From Vairimorpha ceranae (Eukaryota; Microsporidia; Nosematidae), in the NCBI RefSeq assembly GCF_000988165.1, contig NW_020169339.1, positions 1-36,151 of the forward strand: 36,151 bases of DNA. Reading direction: 5' to 3'. This document shows positions 11,062 through 21,996 of this stretch, one piece after another (positions within the stretch are counted from its first letter, which is position 1; each line of letters opens with the position of its first letter). The position numbers and the translations under genes are program-made. The notes below the pieces were generated by a model, which did no database searches, was not told where the DNA came from, and saw nothing but the letters and a program-made list of their open reading frames with translations.

Positions 11062-12329
11062 TAAAGGCTAAAAAAATATGAAAAGATATTAGTCAACAAT
11101 AAAAATTTAAAGTTCTTTTTTCTATTTATACAATAGAATATATTCAATGTGTTATATCAAGCTGTGACAAAAACATAACTTTAAATTTTTATTGCAAATT
11201 ACAAATAAGAAATAAGAGTGAAAAAAAATAATGAGGTTATTGTAAAAGCAATTTATAAACAAATTTTAAGAGCACTATATAAAAAATAAATTAAAAAGCT
11301 GTGTAAAAAGACTCTAAATACTGGAATGACAATTAAGTAAATATACAATACAAAACTAAGATCTTCTTTAAAATAAGGGAGAAAAATAGGAGAAAATGCC
11401 ATCTAACTCCAGACAAAACTTACAAAAATATAAATATAGGCATAATTTATAAGAAAAGCAACCTTTTTAATATTTTTAGCAAAATTGGGGCCTTTTAAAA
11501 TTTAATTCAACTATAAAATTGTGCTAACTACCTTTAAAATTTCTCCTTAGAACCTAAACAATATCGTTAGCCTTTTTAATTGTTAAAATTTGAAAATTTT
11601 GCTTAAATTTTAAGGTTTATAATTAAAGTAAATTGGTGGGATGCGGCTTGCTTGAAGATAGGACCCCAGAACGCTAATTTTGTCGCCGAATTTTCCAGTT
11701 ACCCAACCTGTTAAAAGAATTATTCTTATACAATAATTTATAGATATGCACTTTTGGTGCTTTTTTATGATTTTTATCTTAACGCCGTTTTGTTGTTTAT
11801 ATTTTTTGTTTTGAACTTATTTATATTTTTAGGTTTTAAAATACACCAAAAAATATTTAAAACAATAAATACTATTTATTCCTTATATTGTGATTTTTCA
11901 ATAATAATTAAATTATCTGTGTGATAGTTCACTGCAATCACTATAGATTTGTACATGGCTTTGATAATTTAAGTTATCTTTAAAATTTATAAAATTTAAC
12001 CTTATGAAAATAGAAATCAACGGTAGAAAATTGTAGTTGTTAAATATACTATTATAAGCACACTCGGTTATTAACATCGCTTCAATTCATGTTTTTTTGA
12101 TTGTAAAAGGTAAAATAGACGCAACAACTTAAAGATGTGTTAAAAAAGAATATTAGAAAAGGTTTTTATATTTTAATCAATATTTTCTCTAGCAAAAGTC
12201 GTTCAACTTATTTTTTGTTTATTGTTAGATACTGACTATTTCCAGCTCTGCAATTTATTTAGATTTTGAGATGCAAAAATAGATAAGTATAAAGCTTTGC
12301 TATTAGGATGTTACAAATTGTATATTGAT
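11062..12329. other. A+T-rich intergenic stretch
   Basis: No gene seen. A G+C-richer patch at about 11,635-11,720 stands out from the background, but its translations show no motif I recognise in any frame. It may be a relic of inserted DNA. Confidence 0.4.
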
Positions 12330-12610
12330 TTACATCTTGTTATCATAGGAATGCCTGAATCATGTTCAAAATGACCGAAAATATTCTGTCACGACGTCGG
12401 GTTATTTGAAATACTAATAATGAAGTTGGCAAACAAGATACTATTTGAATTATTGGCAAAATTGATCGAACAAGCGAGAGAAATTTACTTTTTCTTAGTG
12501 TTGTTGATCGTACAATTCTTTCTTTATAAAAATAATAGATCCTTATGTTAAGTAATGAAGCATATAAACTCTGATGGTTATTCTTTTTTTCGCTATTGCA
12601 AGAGGCCACA
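12330..12610 (+). pseudogene. Possible Tc1-like transposase N-terminal relic
   Basis: On the plus strand a stretch reads, with stops and shifts, like the end of a helix-turn-helix followed by a linker: EVGKQDT, then IGKIDRTSERNLLFLSVV. This resembles the Tc1-like pattern ETG, GRPRKTSERD and a helix. The 88-codon open frame on the opposite strand is then a shadow. The resemblance is weak and no catalytic region follows. Confidence 0.3.
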
Positions 12611-14040
12611 ATCTACGTCATTATATTGTTAATCATTTAATTTGATTTGTATCACAAGGCGTAACCCATCGTACTAAAACAAAGGATTTTTTTAGCACCG
12701 TATGAAAAGCAAAATACGAAAATAAAATAGCATTTATATAAATTAAATTGATAATAAAATTTTTTAATATACATTTAGAGGAGATGTATTATGAGCATTA
12801 ATAGTACAGAGTTTACCGAGATTTATAAAAAGATTTTACCAGTCTTTTTTTGCTTAAATAGGTAATACTTACTTTTAACCCTTTTCTCGAAAAAAATTTG
12901 GCGGAATTTTTAAGAAATCCCCAAATTTGATATTGTAATATAGAAAAAAAAAAGTTTTCTAATAATCGATTTTATTTTGTGTTAAATTATAGCTTTTTTA
13001 TTCTTAACATATTGTAAAGTTTACTTTAAGATTTAAATATTAAGACAATTGCAGTTGACATTAATATATTAGATATAAATATAAACTTAAAAGCATTTTG
13101 TAGCGATATTTAAATAACTTTTAAAACGTTTTAAAACTATACAAGACTATTATATCGTAATAACAAATAAAGAAGAACATATTTTCTAAATTTAAAATAT
13201 ACGTACATAATCATAAATTGGAGATCGCAAAATTATTTTGTAAAATGTTATAATTATTATAAATGTAGCTAAATACCAATCAAAATTTATTTTATTTAAA
13301 AGATAACTATGTTGTTAACTAATCATTTACTTTTTAATAGTTTATAATTTTAAAGTAAAATTTAGTTATTTTTTGTTTTAGTAACAAATAAGGAAATTTA
13401 CAAGGTTATGGTGTATAGATCAAGGTCCATGGTTGTTGTATGCGTATTTAATTACTTAATTAATAACAATATATAATTTATATTGATACTTATCAAAAAA
13501 AACTTTTAGTTAAGTATTAGAAATTTTTATATCTATGATGATTAAATAAATCCCTTCTTAAAAATTATTAATTGATGCTTTTTCACATGTCTAGTGTAGC
13601 CTATGAATTGGCATTTCTATATTTTTTAATATAAAAATATTTAAATTAGATTTTTATTATTAAATTAAAAATGTAAATATTTGAATTTGTTTTTAATGTT
13701 AAATTATCTAAATTTATTCATTTATGTATATATGTAACGTGCTTGCCAGAAATTGTGCCTATGGCAAGAAAGCATTTAATGATGCCACGTGAAGGCTCGT
13801 AAATTCCTGGATAAAGAGTGTTTTTGTTATAATAAGTTTTATTTGTATAGATGTTGCTATGATTAAAAGGTATGCAATAAGTAGAACTATTTTTACTCAT
13901 ATCTTTTAATTAATTTTCTTATTTATATTTATGTTTAACCAATAAACATAATTGTTAAAAGAAAGAAGCAATACCTAAATTAAATCACTAATATGTGACG
14001 TTTTTAATTAATAGAATAAATTATTTGTTCATTATAAAAA
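12611..14040. other. A+T-rich intergenic stretch
   Basis: No gene is firmly supported. A 60-codon open frame on the minus strand (13718-13900) has a more coding-like composition in its second half (YEPSRGIIKCFLAIGTISGK). It has no start motif and no known homologue that I can name, so I leave it uncalled. Confidence 0.4.
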
Positions 14041-14063
14041 TGTAGTATGAGGATTATACTACA
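14041..14063 (+). repeat. Perfect 8-bp hairpin upstream of a secretory gene
   Basis: TGTAGTAT (14041-14048) and ATACTACA (14056-14063) are perfect inverted repeats around a 7-base loop, about 135 bases before the start of the gene at 14199. It could be a regulatory site or chance. Confidence 0.4.
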
Positions 14064-14113
14064 TCATGTTTAGTAAAATAAATTTATATTTTGTTTCGAC
14101 AATAATATTATTT

Positions 14114-14184
14114 ATTTTTTTGTTTATTTAATTTCATCTTTTAAATTAATTTTTTTGTTTATTAATTTCATTATTTAAATTAAT
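14114..14184 (+). repeat. Two tandem 35-nt units upstream of a secretory gene
   Basis: Units 14114-14148 and 14149-about 14184 share ATTTTTTTGTTTAT, TTAATTTCAT and TTAAATTAAT with few changes. They end just before the CATCCC that abuts the ATG at 14199, so they lie in the presumed promoter or 5' leader. Confidence 0.55.
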
Positions 14185-14198
14185 CTTTTTGACATCCC

Positions 14199-14996
14199 AT
14201 GAAATGTTTTATATATTTTTTGTTTATGTTTAGTATCTGTCATGAAATATTATTTTTAGTTTACGAGGACAAAAATAAATACACTGCTTATTTGGGTTTA
14301 GATTATGAGAGTTATAATTTTATTAGTTGCATATATAGCATTGAAAATTCAATGTTTTGTTCCGAATGCTGTATTCGATCTAAACTTTTAAACATTCAAT
14401 ACATGCGAAGTGTTTTTACCAAGCACGGTCATGACTACGTAAAATTTGAAATAATTAATAAAAATGAAATGATTGAACTTAAAAATACTTTAATTGCTTT
14501 AACCTCAATGAATAAAGGGCAAAATATGTTAAAAGAAGAATTTATCAGAAATAGTAAAACCATTTTAATTACTAATTTTAAGGTTAATTTTCAACGTAGT
14601 TATTCAATTTGTCAAAAAATATTTCATTCAAGTCAAAATAATATTTTTTCTAGTTCATCGTGTGATTTTTTTATTGATAGAGAATCAAAATTTTATGACT
14701 GTAAGTTGACTAACGATATTAATTTAAATTTTAAAGGCAAACCATATACCATAGAAGAGTTAAATAGTTTACAAGATAATAAATCTATATTATATACGTT
14801 CAATAATATAGATGAATTTAATGAAATGTCTACAGACACGAAATCAAAAAGTAAAAGAGAATGTAAAGAAACGGATAATACTAAAAATATTCAAGAACAT
14901 TTTGAGTCTACATATTTAATGAAATTTTTTTTACTATTTATTTCTATTTTGACAATAGGAATAGGTATGTTTTTGACATTTTTTAAATTATTTTAA
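14199..14996 (+). CDS. Secretory-pathway membrane protein, unknown family
   Basis: A 265-residue protein. Residues 1-21 are strongly hydrophobic (FIYFLFMFSI) and look like a signal peptide. Residues about 240-263 form one C-terminal transmembrane segment (FFLLFISILTIGIGMFLTFF), leaving almost nothing on the far side. This predicts a type I anchored protein with an external domain of about 210 residues. The domain has a Cys cluster near 44-58 (C, then C-x2-CC) and later single Cys residues (SICQ, SSCDFF, YDCKL) that could form disulfides. The start is supported by CCC directly before the ATG (14196-14198). I know no homologue. A role at the parasite surface or host interface is plausible from topology but is inference. 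Confidence 0.75.
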   Translation: MKCFIYFLFMFSICHEILFLVYEDKNKYTAYLGLDYESYNFISCIYSIENSMFCSECCIRSKLLNIQYMRSVFTKHGHDYVKFEIINKNEMIELKNTLIALTSMNKGQNMLKEEFIRNSKTILITNFKVNFQRSYSICQKIFHSSQNNIFSSSSCDFFIDRESKFYDCKLTNDINLNFKGKPYTIEELNSLQDNKSILYTFNNIDEFNEMSTDTKSKSKRECKETDNTKNIQEHFESTYLMKFFLLFISILTIGIGMFLTFFKLF

Positions 14997-15389
14997 AATA
15001 ATTTGAATAAATTTTTTGTCACGTTCTAAACTATAATTTTTTTATTTAATAATAACATAGATTTTAAAGCATTTTAATGATTCTCATGTAAAATTTTTTA
15101 TTATATAATCTAAAATAATTATGTTGAATTTTAGATACTGAAAAGCCACTTTTATTTAATTATGTAAAAATCAATAATGGCATAATAGACCTTTTGACAC
15201 TGCTTATTTTTTACCTCTTTCATTATTAAGAAAAACTTAAAGTATTTCTCTGAAAAATAATTGCCCAAAAAAGTAATTTCTAAATATATTTATTATTTTA
15301 TATAATTGACTTTTGAAAAAGCGTTTCTCTATTCTCTTTAAAACAATTTAATTCTTTTTTTATTAATACTACCAGCTTTTAAAAAAAAT
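14997..15389. other. A+T-rich intergenic stretch
   Basis: No gene or motif seen. Confidence 0.45.
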
Positions 15390-15570
15390 ATTTAAGATGT
15401 TTTTACAGGTTTTAAATTTTATTTGTGTGTGCTCCTTGAACATTACAAATCCAACAGAGTAGTAACCGCTTCATGAAATGATCTAAATCCAATTACAGCT
15501 TTGGGTAAGATGGATAACTGTTAGATACAATGATAGATCCAACTACAGCATGTTTTCAAACATGTCCCGG
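15390..15570 (-). pseudogene. Merlin/IS1595-like transposase C-terminal relic
   Basis: On the minus strand 15494-15528 reads IIVSNSYPSYPKAV. This matches the second catalytic region of ISXO2-like transposases, except that Asn stands where the catalytic Asp is expected. Downstream (about 15415-15440) VQGAHTN and a KHLK follow, matching the family's third acidic residue region with stops in place of key residues. It is heavily decayed. The G+C-richer stretch to its right may be the rest of the same element. Confidence 0.55.
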
Positions 15571-15648
15571 ATAGAAATGAATTTTACAGCAAAATTCATA
15601 AAGTTTCCTAATCTACTTTTCAAAAAATCATTGTATATTAGTTTTATT

Positions 15649-15716
15649 AAGGTTCTAGATAAATTAGATATTAATTTTTTTAAGGTTCTAAATGAGTAAG
15701 ATATTAATCTCCTTTT
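15649..15716 (+). repeat. Short tandem duplication, about 35 nt
   Basis: AAGGTTCTA-AT-A--TAGATATTAAT occurs at 15649 and again at about 15684 with a few changes. It lies between two pieces of decayed coding sequence. Confidence 0.45.
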
Positions 15717-15937
15717 ACAGATAGCACCTCTATCAACCTATACCTCAATACTCTCTCCACCCATTTTGACTCATTCTGGTTCTTGTTTAAATATCACTTG
15801 CAATAATAACCTTTGATTTTGATATAGATATTCTCTAAACAATTGCAGAATTCAACGAACCGAGTTAGAGTAGAATCATATGCGCAGCAATACATTTCCG
15901 TTAAAATTTTTACAAGCTTTATATTTAAAGAGGCCAT
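15710..15937 (-). pseudogene. Decayed coding remnant, unassigned
   Basis: On the minus strand, from an ATG at 15937, 43 codons are open to a TGA, and the same frame then continues for about 29 codons to TAA near 15,710. The composition is coding-like (DSTLTRFVEFCNCLEN, then SKWVERVLRYRLIEVL) and the local G+C is above background. I do not recognise it. It may be part of the transposon whose C-terminal relic lies at 15390-15570. Confidence 0.35.
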
Positions 15938-15939
15938 TT

Positions 15940-18036
15940 TTGTTCTCTCCTTAAGGCCAATCTAAAATCTACACACCTTCGAAGAGTATATGTACATATA
16001 ATTTCTATATAATGACGAGCATTTGTTCCTCATTACGCAGCTATAATTAGCACAAATTATTTTAGTTTTAACTTAAATTGTGTTCTAAAAAAAGTTCTTT
16101 AGTCTTGTAATTTTCTAAAAATATATCGTTATTGAATTTAAAAGGCAACATTTTTTTTCTTAACTACTCCCATTATAAAGGTTAAAAAAATTTTTTTTAC
16201 TTTACCCAATCTTTACAACTCCATTGAATAATAACATGGCGAAATTTTTTTGAAATTTACGTAGTTATTAGAAATAATAGAAAAGATGAAGTGGCACCTA
16301 GTTTTTATTTAAATTCTGCCACTTTTTCATTTTGACTTTTGATTTTGGATGCCTATAATTTTTAAAAAAGCAAAAATGTGTATTATTATCGTCCACTAAG
16401 CTAATGATTTAATATTGAAAAATTTACAAATTTTATGTTCAAAAATTTTTATACTAAACAACAATAATTTAAATATTTTACTAACTTTAATTTTATATCT
16501 CTTTTTGCAACTAATAAATATTGTTTAAAATATATTTAGCACAAAAAAATATATATCTGTTGTTTATGTAACGTAAATTTTTGTTTGGTAATTGAACAAT
16601 ATTGAATGCAATTTTTAATTTATTTGGTTTTATTAAATGTAACATCACAATGAGTAATTAATAATATGCAATGGCTCATATGTGGAGAAATAAATAATTT
16701 AAACTTAGCGTTAAAAATTTATTTAACCAAATAGATTATAGCAAGATAGGAATCAATTTGATTTAAAATTTTTTAACATTTACATTTAAATATAAAACAA
16801 TAAAGATTTAAACTCTTTAATATATAATAAGCAATTAACATTAAATAATAAATGTAAATCAATAATAATTTAAGAAAAAAAAGATTATAGCATTTTTTAT
16901 ATTTTATTAACTAAAGTCAATTAATTTTGATATACTGTGTAATAGAACTTAAAAATTGTAATGTCGTTATGTTTTTCTATAGAAAGTATGACACATTTAA
17001 TTATTTTTTAATAAAATTACAACTTTTATTAAATATAGATTTTACGTTGATTTTATTATTTTATTACTGCATATGTATTAAATATATTTTTAATTTAAAT
17101 TAACAAATAGTCTAACAACCCCGTATTCAAAGCGAACATTTCTTTACAATTGTCAAATTAAGATTTTTAAATATCAAAATGGCCATCTTTTGCACCAAAA
17201 TTAATTTATAATTGAATTTATTAAATAATGATAAATTGATTAAACCCCAAAATAAATAAAATATCAGTTTTGCCCAGCACAAACAATGGCAAATAAATAT
17301 CAAAAAACATTTCTTTGTTTGTATTTACCCTAAAGAACAATTAGTCCTTAGCTCATTAGTTAGCATAAAGATTTATTATTGGTAACAAGTAAGAACTAAA
17401 ACCATTTAAAAAATAATATTTACAATAAATATGGCTTTCAATAAAATGCATTTTTTCCACATCTCAGTCTTTATAATGTTTTGTCCAGAATAAGCACTGT
17501 TCCAACCTAAATTCCAATCATCAGTATAATGCCTTCTCAAAATAATTCTCTATTTTTTCTTATTTTATTAAGGGTTATAAAATTTTTTTTTAATTTATAA
17601 ATTTGTTTACATTTAAACAGATGCACAAAAAAAGTAGAATCAATATAAAATAATATTCAAAATTAAAATCCATAATACAACATTTGAATAGCTTACTTTT
17701 TCAATATTTTTTTTATTTAAATACATACAAAAAATGTAGAACTAATTTGCTTCTCAAAATAAAGGGCTAAGCAAAAAATCATAAATTACTAATTTTTAAT
17801 TTTAACCTTCTTGTTTCAATTTCATCGTTTATTTAACTTAATTTATACATTTTATATATTTTTTTTTAATATAAAAATATATATTTGGATTAATAATTTA
17901 TAAAATTAATTTTTTAAATGGTACTAAATTAAATTGTTTTTTTATATTCTTTTATATATTTAAAATCCACAAACTAAAGTTAAAGGATGTTTTCATTATT
18001 TATTTTATAAAATATTAATTTTTTAAATTAAAAATA
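15940..18036. other. Long A+T-rich intergenic stretch
   Basis: No gene seen. It includes copy B of the dispersed repeat (17262-17530) and very A+T-rich DNA before the gene at 18037. Confidence 0.45.
17262..17530 (+). repeat. Dispersed repeat, copy B
   Basis: Same orientation and internal spacing as copy A (4760-5040): CAGCACAA plus GGCAAATAAA at the left, and GTCCAGAATAAGCA-TGTTCC about 211 bases later, followed by ATCAGTAT. The hairpin of copy A is partly lost here. Estimated identity in the shared right-hand block is about three quarters. Confidence 0.55.
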
Positions 18037-19200
18037 ATGAAAATGCCCATGGCCAAATTTAATGTATTATTTTGGATGTTTTATATTAAGTCATTACAAA
18101 TAATTCCAGTAGTTCCACAAATACAGAAGATGTATGAAATTGATTTGAGAACTACTTGTCCAACAAGATATGACTTTTATATAAAAAACTTTAATTCATC
18201 AAATATTTATATTCCGATTATGGTCGAAATCAAATCATCACAATCTAATATTCAAAGATTTGTTTGTATTCATTTTAATCGAGCAACTAATACCTACATT
18301 AAAAATTTATATTATTTTTTAAAAGATCTTACAGAAACTAATCAGATATTTTATAAATTTTCTTTTACCACAGCTTTAGGAAAAAACAATATTCTTAAAA
18401 CGCATATTCCAACATTAAAATCTAAAGAAAGCTTAGGATCTCCACATGATACTTTAATTAAAAAAAAAACCGAAAATATTAGCGATATACGTTTAAAAAT
18501 ACAAAATAGTTTTGCAGAATTTGTATTGTTTAACAAGATTGAAACAATTTTATTATCTCGTCAGCTTCTTAACGATCTAACAAGCAAGACTGTTTCAAAA
18601 GTTGCGCATTCTTTAGAGAGCAAGGATTACATTTTATCATTTTTTGAAAGAGACTATAGTAAGATTATAAACTTTTTAAAAGAATTTGTTTCATTATTGC
18701 AAGAAGATAATGAACTTCTACAGTACAAGCTACCTATATTTTTTATAAATTTTATGAGAAATAACTCAAATAATTTTTGGAAAAATGAGCTTATGCTTTC
18801 TGATATAAATTTTTATACTTTTAAAGATATTCATTTATTCACTTGCTTTTTTACAGATTTAAAAAATTTATTTTGTTTAATTAAGAATCCAGATTACAAA
18901 TTTGAACTCAATGATTATGATCAATATATCGGAACACTTTGTGGTAATCCATCAGTTGCTATTTCAATCCACTTTGAAGAAGATATTGACGAAAAAAATT
19001 TAAAATGCTTTGTTTGCAACAAAAAGAAAAATGAGTTAAACTTTAAACTAATGATTGATTCAAAAAAAAGAACTGTTTTTTTAATGTTTGACTTACGTTA
19101 TCTGAAAGAATCTAATATAACGCAATTAGATTGTATAGTACAGACACCAAATAAACACTATCAATCATGTAATATTGATTTAAAAAATTATTTAAAATAA
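18037..19200 (+). CDS. Predicted secreted protein, unknown family
   Basis: 387 residues from the first ATG at 18037, or 383 from the ATG at 18049. The second start is better placed: it has CCC directly before it (18046-18048), as the gene at 14199 does, and it begins at once with a hydrophobic segment (FNVLFWMFYI), giving a cleaner signal peptide. There is no other membrane segment, so the mature protein should be soluble and secreted or lumenal. The body is Lys/Asn/Phe-rich with predicted helices in the centre. The last 90 residues look beta-rich, with Cys in CFVCNKKK, LDCIVQ and QSCNID. No domain is recognised. A secreted effector or wall protein is possible but is inference. Confidence 0.75.
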   Translation: MKMPMAKFNVLFWMFYIKSLQIIPVVPQIQKMYEIDLRTTCPTRYDFYIKNFNSSNIYIPIMVEIKSSQSNIQRFVCIHFNRATNTYIKNLYYFLKDLTETNQIFYKFSFTTALGKNNILKTHIPTLKSKESLGSPHDTLIKKKTENISDIRLKIQNSFAEFVLFNKIETILLSRQLLNDLTSKTVSKVAHSLESKDYILSFFERDYSKIINFLKEFVSLLQEDNELLQYKLPIFFINFMRNNSNNFWKNELMLSDINFYTFKDIHLFTCFFTDLKNLFCLIKNPDYKFELNDYDQYIGTLCGNPSVAISIHFEEDIDEKNLKCFVCNKKKNELNFKLMIDSKKRTVFLMFDLRYLKESNITQLDCIVQTPNKHYQSCNIDLKNYLK

Positions 19201-19835
19201 AATTTTAATAAAATGGTTTCAAAATTTTTACATTAGAGATTAAATTTTATGCCACTGCATTTTTTTAAAGTCTGCATGGTGAAAATTTCTGTTTTTAGCT
19301 ATAAACATTTCAATTTGTAAAAATCTTTACAAAAAAATAATCACTTTATTTGTTTTTTAGACACTATTATGAATCTAGATAAAAAGAAAAATTGTTTTTA
19401 GAGTAAACCTTTATTGTTTTTGCATTCATAATCTAACTGTTGATTTTTTATTTATTCTTAAAACAAATTGCCCCAATTTTTTAGGATTGGCAAAGAAGAA
19501 GAGAGTTAGCATTTTGGAAATAGTACTAAACATAAAAAAACAGGTAAATTTTTTTAGATTTGTAGGTAGAAATGTTTTATTGTAAAAAGTTTTAATATTA
19601 CAGCGTGAATGGATTTGAAAACACATGACCATGTAACTATTATAGTTATTTGATGCTAATTAATGATTAAAGCGACAATAATATGTAAATTTTTTATTAT
19701 TACATATTAAATATGACATAGCGACGCCATATTTTAATAATTAATAGAACGTATGCAGTGCATAGATTTATCACAACTTCGTTATAAATTTAGCGTTAAT
19801 AAGTAATACAAAAAATTATTTATTCAGGGCATATA
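19201..19835. other. A+T-rich intergenic stretch
   Basis: No gene or clear motif seen. It ends at the TA dinucleotide (19834-19835) that forms the target site of the Tc1/mariner element. Confidence 0.45.
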
Positions 19836-21505
19836 CAGTGCGCGTCAAAATCTTAAGACACTGCCCTAAAAACACGGTTCATAGAATTGTCGATAATAAA
19901 TCAGTTTTAATTTGTTGCAATAGAGTACTGTGTGATTTTATTTTTTTAATATAGGCTAACACAAAACGTTATAAACAATAATTGGTCTTAGAATTAAACA
20001 TTATAGCGATAAAATTCAAATTTTAAATAAAAACACGTTCTTAAAATAATAGTATCTGTTATTAATGTTTTTTGATTTAGAAAAGTTTTTTTACCTTCTT
20101 CAATATATCTTAGCGACATGATGGTTTTGATTTTTTCTAAAAAAAATTATTTATTCCCTAATAAGTAAATGAAATTCTTTAGGTATGTATAAAAAAAAGC
20201 AAATTGACGTTTATTATTCATTAAGCAAAAATATTAATCAAATTGGTGTAATTTTCGAAGATAACTAGGAATGTAGTTAGAAATTACCAGATTTCAAAGA
20301 GTTTAATTAAAAATATTAATGGAAAAGGCAAGAAAAGGTTCTTTCTTTTGGGACAATAAAAAAAATGTAAAGTATAGGTTCTAGTAAGGCCATAAATATT
20401 TCTAAAGTTAAAGCAGATTTAGATTTTTTAGTATTAAAATCTACTGTATTAAGAGCGATTAAAGAAGATAACAATTTTGTATATAAAAAAATGAGACAGA
20501 GTTTAAATTTAAAGGTCATGAATAAATTTAAAAAGATTTAAGATTGCTTTAGATAAAATTTTTTAACCAATTAGTGGCACAAAGTTATATTTTCTGATAA
20601 AAAAATTAATTTAGACATACCAGATGTATTTAAATATTATTGTCATCATGTAAATGAAATTTCATATATAGTAAATTTATAAAGAGCAAAAAGGTATTAT
20701 AGTTTGGTCCGGCTTTTATTCTAGTGAACAATTAATTTATAAATTGTTAGTAATAAAATAAACAGCACTGCTTACTGTAGAAAGCTTAAAATATCTCTAT
20801 TAACATTTTTTGAAAGTGAAAATAATGATTCTAATGATGTAGGTTGCGATTTAAATATATTTTCCAACAAGATAATGAACTTTGCCATCGAGCTCGTGCA
20901 ACTAAGATATGATTTGAAAATAACAACATTGATTGCATGGATTGGCCAACACCAGGTCCAAATCTTAATCCTGTTGAAAATTTGTGGGCAGATATGTCGA
21001 GAATAATTTAGAGAGACGGCAAACAATATAGTAGTATTCAAGATTTGTATTCTGCGATATTAGTAATCTGATCAAGCATTACACCCGAGAATCTGCTAGG
21101 CTATGCCAATGGAATGCAGAAACGTATGATTGATGTTGAAAAAGAAAAAGATGATAAAATTAACCAATAATTTTTCTTTTTTTACCAATTACTTTTTTTA
21201 GAAAAAATCAAAACCATCGTGTCGCTAAGATATATTGAAGAAGTTAGAATCACATTTCTAAAATTAAAAAACAATAAATAATAGATGTTATTATTTTAAG
21301 AACCTGTTTTTATTTTAAAATTTGAATTTAATAGCTATCATGTTTAAATTTTAAACTAATTGTTTTTTTAAACATTTGTGGTAGCTTATATTAAAAAAAT
21401 AAAATCACACAGTATTTTATTGCAATAAATTAAAACTAATGTATTATTTACTATTTTATGAAACGTTTGAGGAGGGAAATTTTAAGATTTTGACACATAT
21501 CTTAA
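19836..21505 (+). mobile_element. Decayed Tc1/mariner element with long inverted arms
   Basis: The left end starts after TA with CAGTGCGCGTCAAAATCTTA, the CAGTG type of start expected for Tc1-like elements. The left arm (about 19836-20150) is repeated inverted at about 21175-21505. Matching blocks include CTTCTTCAATATATCTTAGC at 20098 against its complement near 21,240, and the ACTGTGTGATTTTATTTTTT block near 19,930 against its complement near 21,400. The arms of roughly 310-330 bp enclose one transposase relic. The extreme right end has degenerated. A second small element abuts it on the right. Confidence 0.75.
20185..21170 (+). pseudogene. Tc1/mariner (Tc3-like) transposase pseudogene
   Basis: Plus-strand pieces in several frames follow the DDE order. 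VIFSDKKINLDIPD-FKYY (near 20,585-20,640) has the first catalytic Asp. FQQDN-LCHRARATKI (near 20,860-20,915) has the second. DWPTPGPNLNPVENLW (near 20,938-20,985) is the third catalytic region, but with Asn where the acidic residue belongs. A C-terminal SSITPENLLGYANGMQKRM run follows near 21,075-21,130. Many stops and shifts, plus the lost third catalytic residue, make it inactive. The open frames on the opposite strand are shadows. Confidence 0.8.
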
Positions 21506-21678
21506 GACAAAAAATACGAACAATAAGATTAGACCAATATAGAACAAGATTTGATACAAATTTGTTTGCCACGCTTATCATTAAAAGTTTAGACACAAAT
21601 TATAATTTTTAAGTTTGGATTGTGTTTTATTTTTTACAAGAATTTTTTTTAGGTGTCTTAAGATTTTGATGCGCACTA
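21485..21678. mobile_element. Small transposon derivative abutting the Tc1/mariner element
   Basis: A second TIR, GTGTCTTAAGATTTTGATGC then GCACTA, ends at 21678 before TA. It is the inverse of the left end at 19836. Facing it, near 21,492-21,505, is CATATCTTAAGACA. Together they bound about 190 bp with no coding capacity. It may be a deletion derivative inserted at, or sharing, the end of the larger element, or the stub of a second copy. Confidence 0.5.
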
Positions 21679-21996
21679 TATTTATATCCTTTTAGGGTTA
21701 AAGCATATTAACTGTTTTAGGTTACAAAAAATTAAATTGTTTAAAAAAAAAACATTGAAATTAGATTTTAAGAAATTAAAACAATAAGAGGCTCTTTTTC
21801 AATTAAATATTTGTAAACTTAATATATGATTAAACAAACATTTGATAAAAATCATATCCTGTCTGCATTAAAACGATGGATTTCTTTAAATCATAGGTTT
21901 GTTTATTGTATTTACACTTTTTTGTTATTTTAATAATCTGCCATTTATTTTTTTTTACACCCTTCTTATTTTTAAATCAAAGTTCTAATTTTTAAT
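21679..21996. other. Short intergenic stretch upstream of a secretory gene
   Basis: No gene seen. It holds an ACACCC motif at 21957-21962, 34 bases before the ATG at 21997, which may be that gene's start-region signal. Confidence 0.4.

Noticed and set aside
13718..13900. 60-codon minus-strand open frame with partly coding-like residues
   Set aside because: No start signal or homologue; could be a relic, but the evidence is too thin to call.
20772..21041. 89-codon minus-strand open frame inside the Tc1/mariner element
   Set aside because: Antisense shadow of the transposase relic, whose plus-strand motifs are clear.
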